NCBI GenBank assembly: GCA_964036665.1
Contig: OZ038527.1
Location: 16,824,221-16,888,220, forward strand
Origin: Gordius sp. MW1
Taxonomy: Eukaryota > Nematomorpha > Gordioida > Gordea > Gordiidae
Length of the DNA: 64,000 nt
Direction: 5' to 3'
The notes under the pieces: model-generated
Databases searched by the model: none
Seen by the model: only the letters and a program-made list of their open reading frames with translations
Told to the model about the DNA's origin: nothing
Shown here: positions 11,001 to 23,000 of the stretch, in pieces
Numbering within the stretch: position 1 is the first letter of the stretch
Layout of the letters: each line of letters opens with the position of its first letter
Translations under genes and position numbers: made by a program

Positions 11001-14000
11001 TTAAACCCCCAATTGGAAATCCTGGCTACGCCTTTGACTTAACAATTCTTTCATTAGGGCATGTCTTAACATGCATGAAGCAAAGAGTTGGTAAAGTGTT
11101 CTTATATGTAATTCAGTTCCGAAGCATATTGTAAAAAAGTATCCAATACATTATTAAGTAAATTATCTGATGTACGTGATATTTTATTTATGTTTTTCTT
11201 TACAACCTTTCAATTCATCTTCATAAAAATGAGCCAATTCCGAAAATTTATTTAATATATCAGATGAGAGGATATGGTTGAAATGAAGAAAAGTAAAACA
11301 AATCCTAAAAATATTTTTTCGTTTTTCAAAAACCTTTCACCCAATTTGACTATAACAGCATCCAAAAATAGATAACGTAATGAAATTCTGTTGTATGTCT
11401 CTGCACATGTCGTGTCAATATAGTTTGCCGTGAATTTTTTCCAGGGATAATAATTTAACAATCATATCTTTCTCCGAGTAATTAAACATTGTTGAATATT
11501 GTATTAAATTTTTCTAGGGATTTTTTCGTAAAAGTTTTATTTGCAAACAGGCATTTTCTGCAACATTTATTGCCTGTGAAAGGCCAATGTAGACAGATAG
11601 AGTAGTTTCTGAGATTAATGGTAAATGAAAAAACTTGCTTGAGCATTTAAGTAACCAAAAATGACATGTTTTTAATGCAGAGAGCAATAGCATAGCATTA
11701 GATGATGATTCTTGGTATTCCCCACTCATCTGTGCCAATGTAGAAAAAATGGCTTATTTTAACTCAAAGAGTCTCTCGATAGAATTATGTTTTTGCATTG
11801 GAATAGGGAGAGGGTGATTTTCGGGTTAAACCCCCCCCCCCTCCCATTGATAAAATTAAAGATTCTTGCAAGATTCCCAACATTAGGAATTGTAGGTAAG
11901 ATTAAGATTGTTGTTATATTTAAATTATTTTATATAAAAGGTGTTATCAAAAAGATTATTGATTTTATAACTTCTCCAAAAAAATTAAATCTGTTAAACT
12001 CTGTATTGCTCTCTTTGTCAGCTAATCCAAAATCATCCAAATAAACAACATTTTGTGAAACAAGGTGGACCCAAAAACATAATGCTGTCCAAAGATTTTT
12101 TGAGTTTAAAGAAGCCATTTTTACTACACTCGAAAAGATTTGTGAATTGGATGATGTAGAATCATCATCGAATGCAATGATTCTACTTTCATATTGAAAC
12201 AAGGCCAATTTTGGTTGTCTCTTTATATGTTGAATCAAGTATTTTCCTATAAAATTGTTGTAGTTGCTTACTACAGACGCCTCAAAAGCGTATTTATTCC
12301 CCGCCCCCATCTATATCCTCGATTAATTACGCGTAGTAAGACCAGCTGCGCTGGCAAGGCAATTATGTTTGAAGGAGAGTACGGGGCATTTATTCTGTGA
12401 ACTCACACACACACACAACCCCCCCCCCATCATCTCTCTCTTATTTATTAGTGTCTGTATTAGAGGTGTGCACGGATCAATCCGATCCGGCATCCGAACT
12501 CGGATTCGGACGGATCGGATCAACATTTTAATTTTGGAAGTCGGATCGGATCAACATTTATTTTAGTCGGATCGGATCGGATTTTCAAATTTAAAATAAA
12601 CAATAATAATTAAATTAATAATTTTTACTATACCTTTTCATAATTAATTTTGCATTCTTTTTTTACTTTACCATTTTTGATGCCCAATACCACCTCCTCA
12701 CCCCTTACTTACCCTAATTAGAGGTGTGCACGGATCAAACTTTTTTGCCGATCCGAGTGGTTTTTGAAAAATTTTATTCCGATCCGATCCGAGTTTTTAA
12801 AATCTAAATACGATCCGATCCGAAATTTTCAAATTAAAATTTTACGAACAGAACTTTTTATTGATGATTAAATTCAAAATACATAAAAATAAGGTATAGC
12901 AATTTTAATAGACCTAAAATAAATATAAAATTTTATTTGACTAATTCCATATTATCATATAAAAATAATAAAGAATCTAAATTTTCTGGTTTAATTCGCG
13001 TTCTTCTTTCTTCTAATGTTCTTCCAGCCACCGAGAAATTTCTTTCCGAAGTGGTAGAGGTAGGAGGTAGCAGGTATAGCTAAAACTTTATTTGCCAGCT
13101 TGTAAAGCCGTGGCAGGACTGTTTGATATGAACCCCACCATTTCAGCAAATCTTTTTTTGAATCATATTTGCAATCTTCATTTTTTAACGAAAGGTAAAT
13201 TGTGATTTCATCAAGGGCTTTATCTTCTTCCTGCTCATCTTCCCATTGATTAACTATTTTAAAATATAAATTAAATAATTTATTTTATGTAAAAAACATA
13301 TTACATATTTAAATGTATGTTAATTACTTTTTTGTCTTTTTTTTTGAGGCTGACTATCACTACTACTCGCCGCATAATTTTCAATCTCAGTTGCAGAATC
13401 TACCAAAAAATCCTTAGACGCTAGTGTGGATCTTATTTCATTAATTAAGCCTACTCGCTCATTTGGGGGGAGCATCCTGAGTTGGCGATAATTTGGGCAT
13501 AAAAATGTGGCAATTTTATGTTGTTGAGTGATTAGAAATTTTGACTTGAGGGTAGTACAAATATCTTTTTTAAGATCATTAATTTCGAGATGTTCTTCAA
13601 AATCATCAGTTAGCTTGTGGTCTGATTGTGAAAGATCACTGAGTAATTGGAAATATTGAATCAATATATTGTGAAAGGTTGGGTGTTTATCAGCTTCCAG
13701 AACTAAAGAAGCCGTTTTAAACGGCCGGAGTACTTCTATCGGTTCGGTCAGCAAATTTTTATCAATCACATCTATCTTCTCTGGCATATCTATAGAAGTT
13801 AGATATGTGGTCAGTTCCTTATACTCCTTCAATATGCTTTCAAACATGTCGAGTCTGGAGTTCCATCTTGTTTCTATTGCTTGATGCAATGTATGAATAT
13901 TTATTTTTGCCACTTCATATATGTCGTTAGCTTTTTGCATGCTTGTATCAAGTCATTAATTTGAGGGTAATGGAATGTAAAATCATTTTTATTGAATACG

Positions 14001-17000
14001 TTTCGTAGTACTGTATTCAGTAAATGGGACGTGCAATTCATTCGCTTATGATTTTGCAAGGCATTGACCATGTTAGAACCCTGATCGGTAACGTAAGTTA
14101 TCAATCTCATGTATTCCTTAGGGATGTGAAGTTTTTCAAAATTTACAGATATTTCTCTTAAAATATTTTCCCCTGATTTTTTTCAACATCTACTTTTGAA
14201 GTGAAAAGAATATGCTTATGTAGGATTCCGAGGGATATATAATGTAAAGAAAATGTTAAGTAGTTTATTTTGACAAAGTCATCTGTCCAGAGGTCCAGAG
14301 TGGCTGAACATGATTTTGCTTTTAAATGGGGGAGTAACTTTAATATTAATGCTTCTCTACTTACATCTGCAAGTTTTGCTGTATTCCTACTTAAGGTAGC
14401 CCTATCTGAAAGTAATTCATCAACGTTTATATGACCATGAATGGCACCAATATTCAGAGCTTCTTGGAGCATTGCTCTAAATCCTTCCCCGTTAACGATT
14501 ATAAACGGTCGAATATCTTTTAAAATAAAATAAATTATATGATTTTCAATTTTTTTTTTAATTTTGTGATTTCAGCGAGAGGTTTGGTAACAAATTTGTC
14601 AATTGTATTTTTAGCTGAAGTTTTTGGAATACATTTATGGTATGGGAACTACCTCGAATGGAATTATATGTGTAGATATGATGGCATTTCTTGCAGATAA
14701 CATAACCTGTGTATGTATCATTTTCATTTAGAAGGTCAAAGTAACTCCAAATTTGACTTTTTCCATCTTCTTTTTTAACTTGTTTGAGGAGATTTTTTTT
14801 TAATTTTTTTATTATTTCTTCCATGACGGTTTTTAATATGATAAACAATATTGTTGTATTTGCTAGCTGTTACGAATATAATTTTTATGGCTTCGCGGAA
14901 AGTAAGAAGATATATAAATGCGAAATTATCAAAGAATGAATGTATGCGATAAATTGGTTATATAGGAAAAAGCGTGGGAATAATAAATGTACTAAAAACT
15001 ACGAGAGAAAGTAACTAATGATATTATAATTAATGGGAGAGTGTGTGGGACTGGGAATATTAACAGCACAAATGATTATTTCCAATTCCAACACCCCCCC
15101 CCCCCCATTATTTTTTCCCCTCAAGTCGGTGTGACTCACACCAGACAATACCCCTGCTACACCATAAAGATTGCTTCTAAGAAAGAAGGCAAGTTACATC
15201 ATTCATGTTTACCAGAAATCAAGAGGGAAAGGAGCTACGTGTGTGCTTTAAGGAAAGGGGAGAGTGATTGATGACTTTCGGAGTTGAGTTGAAATGAAAT
15301 AGAAAGATATGCGTGTCTACTACGTCTAGCTAGGGAAAAACGCTTGGGAAATACTTAGAGGTGTGCACGGATCGGATCAACATTTTAATTTTGGAAGTAG
15401 GATCGGATCGGATCAACATTTTATTTTAGTCGGATCGAATTTTCAAATTCAAAATAAACAATAATAATTAAATTAATAATTTTTAGTATACCTTTTCATA
15501 ATTATTTTTGCATTCTTTTTTTACTTTAACATTTTTGATGCCCAATACCACCTCCTCACCCCTTACTTACCCTAATATATTTATCAGTATTTCCCTAGCG
15601 TTTTTCCCCAGCTAGACGTAGTAGACACGCATCTCTTTCTATTTCATTTCAACTCAACTCCGAAAATCATCAATCACTCTCCCCTTTCCTTAAAGCACAC
15701 GCGTAGCTCCTTTCCCTCTTGATTTCGGGTAATCATGAATGATGTAACTTGCCTTGCCTTCTTTCTTAGAAGCAATCTTTATGGTGCAGCAGGGGTATTG
15801 CCTGGTGTGAGTCACACCGACTTGAGGGGAAAAAATAATGGGGGGGGGGGGTGTTGGAATTGGAAATAATCATTTGTGCTGTTAATATTCCCAGTCCCAC
15901 ACACTCTCCCATTAATTATATCATTAGTTACTTTCTCTCGTAGTTTTTAGTACATCTATTATTCCCACGCTTTTCCCTATATAACCAATTTATCGCATAC
16001 ATTCATTCTTTGATTTTTTCGCATTTATATATCTTCTTACTTTCCGCGAAGCCATAAAAATTGTTCCCATCTTTTGCACCATAAATGTATTCAAAAAACT
16101 TCAGCTAAAAATACAATTGACAAATTTGTTACCAAACCTCTCGCTGAAATCACAAAATTAAAAAAAAATTTGAAAATCATATAATTTATTTTATTTCAAA
16201 ATATATTCGACCGTTTTCAATCGTTAACGGGGAAGGATTTAGAGCAATGCTCCAAGAAGCTCTGAATATTGGTGCCATTCATGGTCATATAAACGTTGAT
16301 GAATTACTTTCAAATAGGACTACCTTAAGTAGGAATACAGCAAAACTTGCAGATATAAGTAGAGAAGCATTAATATTAAAGTTACTCCCCCATTTAAAAG
16401 CAAAATCAGAGCCACTCTGGACCTCTGGACAGATGACTTTGTCAAAATAAACTACTTAACATTTTCTTTACATTATATATCGCTCGGATTCCTACATAAG
16501 CATATTCTTTTCACTTCAAAAGTAGATGTTGAAAAAAAACAGGGGAAAATATTTTAAGAGAAATATCTGTAAATTTTGAAAAACTTCACATCCCTAAGGA
16601 ATACATGAGATTGATAACTTACGTTACCGATCAGGGTTCTAACATGGTCAATGCCTTGCAAAATCATAAGCGAATGAATTGCACGTCCCATTTACTGAAT
16701 ACAGTACTATGAAACGTATTCAATAAAAATGATTTTACATTCCATTACCCTCAAATTAATGACTTGATACAAGCATGCAAAATGCTAACGACATATATGA
16801 AGCAAAGTGGCAAAATAAATATTCATACATTGCATCAAGCAATAGAAACAAGATGGAACTCCAGACTCGACATGTTTGAAAGCATATTGAAGGAGTATAA
16901 GGAACTGACCACATATCTAACTTCTATAGATATGCCAGAGAAGATAGATGCGATTGATAAAATTTGCTGACCGAACCGATAGAAGTACTCCGGCCGTTTA

Positions 17001-20000
17001 AAACGGCTTCTTTAGTTCTGGAAGCTGATAAACACCCAACCTTTCACAATATATTGATTCAATATTACCAATTATTCAGTGATCTTTCACAATCAGACCA
17101 CAAGCTAACTGATGATTTTGAAGAACATCTCGAAATTAATGATCTTAAAAAAGATATTTGTACTACCCTCAAGTCAAAATTTCTAATCACTCAACAACAT
17201 AAAATTGCCACATTTTTATGCCCAAATTATCGCCAACTCAGGATGCTCCCCCCAAATGAGCGAGTAGGCGTAATTAATGAAATAAGATCCACACTAGCGT
17301 CTAAGGATTTTTTGGTAGATTCTGCAACTGAGATTGAAAATTATGCGGCAAGTAGTAGTGATAGTCAGCCTCAAAAAAAGGCAAAAAAGTAATTAACATA
17401 CATTTAAATATATATATATATTTTTTACATAAAATAAATTATTTAATTTATATTTTAAAATAGTTAATCAATGGGAAGATGAGCAGGAAGAAGATAAAGC
17501 CCCCGATGAAATCACAATTTACCTCGTTAAAAAATGAAGATTGCAAATATGATTCAAAAAAAGATTTGCCGAAATGGTGGGGTTCATATCAAACAGTCCT
17601 GCCAAGGCTTTATAAGCTGGCAAATAAAGTTTTAGCTATACCTGCTACCTCTAACACTTCGGAAAGAAATTTCTCGATGGCTGGAAGAACATTAGAAGAA
17701 AGAAGAACGCGAATTAAACCAGAAAATTTAGATTCTTTATTATTTTTATATGATAATATGGAATTAGTCAAATAAAATTTTATATTTATTTCAGGTCTAT
17801 CAAAATTGCTATACCTTATTTTTATGTATTAATTGCTATGCAATTTATGGGCTCGTTATTTGGTGTCCGTCCGTCCGTCGTCCGTTGTATCCTCCCTATC
17901 TATTTGCATTGGGTATATTAGGTTATCGCTTTTTTAAATTAATGCATGAGAAAGAGGTGCCCCACCCCTCATGTCTATCTCCCTCGCTTTCGGGCGGGGT
18001 CGGGTTTTAATTGCTACGTTGAATTAATTCATAAGTATATCTATTCGTTTTTGAATTGGGTAACATTGATATTAATTGTTATAATTACCCTATGCCCTCC
18101 ACTACAAGAGTTTGGGTTAGAATCTCGGAGTTTTTTTAGACTCTTATGATTGTTCTTGTTACTACCATTGATAATAAGACTTTTTGGCCGTCTGCTGACC
18201 AATGAAAAAAATGACCATTGACCAAAATGTGAATCCAAGTTTATTTCTTTTTGACTATTATGATTGTTCCTGTTACTACCATTGCTAATACGACTTTTCG
18301 GCCGTCCACTGGCTGCTGACCAAAGAAAAAATGACCATTGGCCAAAATGTGAATCCATGTTTATTTTTTCGTTTTTTTTGACTATTATGATTGTTCCTGT
18401 TACTACCATTGCTATTATGACTTTTTGGCTGTCTGCTGGCTGCTGACCAATGAAAAAAATGACCATTGGCCAAAATGTGAATCCAAGTTTTTTTTCTCGT
18501 TTTTTTCGATTATTATGATTGTTCCTGTTACTACCATTGCTATTATGACTTTTTGGCCGTCCGCTGGATGCTGACAGATGGAAAAAATGACCATTGGCCA
18601 AAATGTGATTCCAAGTTTTTTTTTCGTTTTAGTTTTGACTATTACGATTGTTCTTGTTACTATCATTGATAATAAGACTTTTTGGCCGTCCGCTGGCTGC
18701 TGACCAATGAAAAAAATGACCATTGGCCAAAATGTGAATCCGAGTTTTTTTTTCGTTTTTTTTGACTATTATGATTATTCCTGTTACTACCATTGCTATT
18801 ATGACTTTTTGGCCGTCCGCTGGCTGCTGACCGATGGAAAAATGACCTTTGGCCAAAATCGAGTTTATTTTTTCGTTTTTTTTTTGACTATTATGATTAT
18901 TCCTGTTACTACCATTGCTATTATGACTTTTTGGCCGTCTGCTGGCTGCTGACCAATGAAAAAAATGACCATTGGCCAAAATGTGTCCAAGTTTCTTTTT
19001 TCTTTTTTTTGACTATTATGATTGTTCCTGTTACTACCATTGCTAATACGACTTTTCGGCCGTCCACTGGCTGCTGGCCAAAGAAAAAATGACCATTGGC
19101 CAAAATATGAATTTAAGTTTATTTCTTCGTTTTTTTTGACTATTATGATTGTTCCTGTTACTACCATTGCTATTATGACTTTTTGGCTGTCTGCTGGCTG
19201 CTGACCAATGAAAAAAATGACCATTGGCCAAAATGTGAATCCAAGTTTATTTTTTCGTTTTTTTTTAATTATTATGATTCTTCCTGTTACTACCATTGCT
19301 ATTATGACTTTTTGGCCGTCCGCTGGCTGCTGACCGATGGAAAAAATGACCATTGGCCAAAATGTGATTCCAAGTTTTTTTTTCGTTTTAGTTTTGACTA
19401 TTACGATTGTTCTTGTTACTATCATTGATAATAAGACTTTTTGGCCGTCCGCTGGCTGCTGACCAATGAAAAAAATGACCATTGGCCAAAATGTGAATCC
19501 GAGTTTATTTTTTCGATTATTCCTGTTACTACCATTGCTATTATGACTTTTTGGCCGTCCGCTGGCTGCTGACCGATGGAAAAAATGACCATTAGCCAAA
19601 ATGTGAATCCGAGTTTATTTTTTCGTTTTTATTGACTATTATGATTATTCCTGTTACTACCATTGCTATTATGACTTTTTGGCCGTCTGCTGGCTGCTGA
19701 CCAATGAAAAAAATGACCATTGGCCAAAATGTGAATCGAAATTATTTTTTTCGTTTTTTTTTGACCATTCTGATTGTTCCTGTTCCTACCATTGCTATTA
19801 TGACTTTTTGGCCGTCCGCTGGCTGCTGACCAATGGAATAAAATGACCATTGGCCAAAATGTGATTCGAAAATTTTTTTTCGTTTTTTTTTGACTATTAT
19901 GAATTTATATCCACTTTTACCGTGTCCTGGCTGCTGACCAATGGAATAAAATGACCATTGGCCAAAATGTGATTCGAAAATTTTTTTTTCGTTTTTTTAC

Positions 20001-23000
20001 TCTTATGAATTTATATCCATTTTTACCGTGTGCTGGCTGCTGACCGATAGAAAAAAATGACCATTGGCCAAAGTGAGCATCAAATTTTTTTTCCGTTTTT
20101 TTGGCTATCATTGACTTATAGAGTATCTGTTGGTACTGACCAATGGAAAAAAATGACCATTCGCCAAATTTTTGATTTTTTTAATTAAAAATTGTTCAAA
20201 TTCAACAAAAATTTCTCCCAACAATTCTGCAAATTCTTAACATTGTGATGTTTTATAATATAATGTTTGTTAGACCCATAATCACTAAAGGCCGTAAAAA
20301 CTAATGTAATACGCAACTAGATGCAAACACTAAATCTAACCCTAACCCTTGCCTATTTTACATTTTGCCTATATTACATTTTGCCTATAAATGGAAAATT
20401 TGTATAAATAATTAATTAATCATTAGGCATTTAATACCCCCCTATAAACATTCTCGCCTCTTCCCACCTTTCTCGCCCATAAATTGCATAGCAAATATGA
20501 TACATTTATACGAAGTAAACATGAGTCGTCCCCCCTTCCCTTCTCCCCTCCCCTTCTCCCCTCTTCCTTCCCACGAGGGCCGAAGGCCCGAGTTTTTTTG
20601 AATTTAATCATCAATAAAAAGTTCTGTTCGTAAAATTTTAATTTAAAAATTTCGGATCGGATCGTATTTAGATTTTAAAAAACTCGGATCGGATCGGAAT
20701 CCAGATTTTAAAAAACTCGGATCGGATCGGAATCCAGATTTTAAAAAACTCGGAGATCGGATGGATATAAAATTTTTCAAAAACCCCTCGGATCGGATCA
20801 AAAAAATTTGATCCGTGCACACCTCTAGTCTGTATACGCATCTTAAAATTTACGCATTTTAATGTATACGCATCTTTATGTATACGCGTAGTCCCTCTCC
20901 CCCATCGCTCTCTACGCGATTTATATAGTGAGATTCTAATACGAGTATTCCCATCATTATTTAGCTCGTAGTTATTTGTAAACGCGTAGGAATACATACG
21001 CGTGTTTACATCATATGATACCTCACATGATAGAGATATCAATCTGCATATATATAAATTTCTTTTGTTAGAATAATATTCATATAATTTTCTTCGCTGT
21101 TTATTCGCGGATTCTTTGGGCATCGTAATAAGACTTTTATCATAAAATAAAGATATGAATAAATAAATTATAAGGTAAGTAAAAATAATCATAAATATAA
21201 TCCATAACGTAACCTTTAATCATTAACTGATCCTTAAACTCTAAATCATAATCTTTTTTTTTCTTACAAAAATACATCTAAGCAGCTATTTGCAAACGCT
21301 TAACATTGATCTATCACAGGCAATGTATGCCGCTTAAAATGCTATTTGCCAAATCAAAGAATTGCGTAAAAATTCAGAAGAGGTTTCAAACAATTTTTAC
21401 CAATGTTTCAACAATTGGAAAAAGTCATGATTTTATCATTACTATTCCTAGAAGGACGTCCCTTCAAACATTAAGGTCAAACATAGAGACAACATGCCCC
21501 GAAGCCTATTACAGGATCTCGTTGTATAATGCCTTTTTGGATTCGGTTTTAGCCATAGATTGCTCATTCCCTTTAAAAAAATGATGCCAGTTTTGACCGC
21601 CATGTTGAAAGAATATAAGCAAACCAACTATTTCAACGCTATAATGATATTCCATATATACTCTCAATTTATTAAAAATGTTTATCATAATTAATTTCAA
21701 GTTAAAACTTATGTCATATGATAAAAAAATGCTTTGTATAAACAATCAAATATTTTAGCTTAAGTTATTACTTATAATAATAAAATTATTTAAATATTAA
21801 GAAAAGAACATTAAATTTATGAGACAAACTATTATATTTCTTTTTTACCCTCTTTCTCAACCGAGGTGAGGGGGATGATTTGCCCCCCCCCCCCCTTTAC
21901 CCTCTTTCTTAACCTGGGGGAGGCCTAGAAAATTGCACGGGTGACCCGAGACCCAGGTCGAAAATTTTGAAATGTCTTCGGGTTCGGATTAAAATTTTTG
22001 AAATGCTTGCGGGTCGGGTTGAAAACTTTAATATGCTTTCGGGTCGGGTTGGATTTAAAGTGTCGGGTCAAGGATTATGAATCTTAAATTGCGAATACAC
22101 GATATCTTTAAAAATAATGCTATTATGTATAATATTTTTTAATTAATATTGAATAAATTGAAGATCATTCATTAAGTTAATTTAAATTCCTTTTGTTTTT
22201 TTGATTGTTTTAATTTGGACGCAAATTAAAATTTGACTCGTGAAAGGTAAAATATATCAACAAAATAATTTTTAAATTGTATTTAAATAGTTTGAAATGG
22301 TAGTTCATTATTAATTTATAGTACATAAATATATATTCATAAAACAAATAAGATTATGTTTAAATTTATTTAATAATTCATTTGCAGAACTCTATATTAC
22401 AAATTGAATGTGAACTGATACTGTATGCTATCATGTATATATATACATATCTATAATAAATCATGAAAATAAATTTAGTAATCAAAATCTGTGGAATCAA
22501 TTAATTTCATGAATCGCACATTAATTTGTTGATTAAATTTTAAACCCCTCATGAGAGTAGTCAGGAAATTGAAATTAGAGGGTGCAATAATGATTAAGGG
22601 AGGGGCAAAATGATCATTTTTTTAATTTTCGCCATAATTTGATAAAATATCTAAGATTTTTTAAATTTAGACGGAGGCAGACGCCCCTCCCTGCCACCCC
22701 CTGGCTAAGCCCATGCACACCGCAATTTTTCTTACTCTCGTGTTGATTAAAATTTGAAACACGTTCGGAAGGGATTTGGTTAAAAAATGTTAGCACTTTC
22801 GGGTCGGGCCGGGTTCGGGTTAAAAATTTTAAAATGCTTTCGGGTCGGGTCGGGTTGAAAAATTTAAAATGCTTTCGGGTCGGGTCGGGTCCGGGTTGAA
22901 ATTAAAAAAAATTGAGGTCGGGTCGGGTTCAAAAAAATGCTTTGCAGTTCTCTAGGGAGGCCTCCCCTTTTTACCCTCTTTCTCAACCGGGGGTTTTACC

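Larger units (their letters stand above)
12461..20827 (+). mobile_element. Composite hAT-A element with two inverted transposase copies
   Basis: The outer ends TAGAGGTGTGCACGGATC and GATCCGTGCACACCTCTA are inverted repeats flanked by the 8-bp duplication GTCTGTAT, so the 8.4-kb block behaves as one hAT insertion. In order it holds: a 5' region (12461-12718) with GGATCGGATC words; a minus-strand transposase copy running from its own TAGAGGTG end at 12719 to 15355; a second direct copy of the 5' region (15356-15575); a plus-strand transposase copy (15576-17830); a 2.8-kb HINE insertion; and the 3' terminal region (20598-20827). The two transposase bodies form a long palindrome centred near 15465. 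Confidence 0.8.

Noticed and set aside
15041..15271. 76-codon plus-strand frame
   Set aside because: It lies in the transposase promoter-side region and its mirrored copy does not keep the frame.
18041..19850. Several long minus-strand and plus-strand open frames with repeated HFFHWSAAS-type peptides
   Set aside because: They are translations of the 120-bp HINE minisatellite; the unit length keeps phase and similar frames occur on both strands.
18130..20165. CRISPR-like array
   Set aside because: The repeats are long, contiguous and without distinct spacers, in a eukaryotic transposon.
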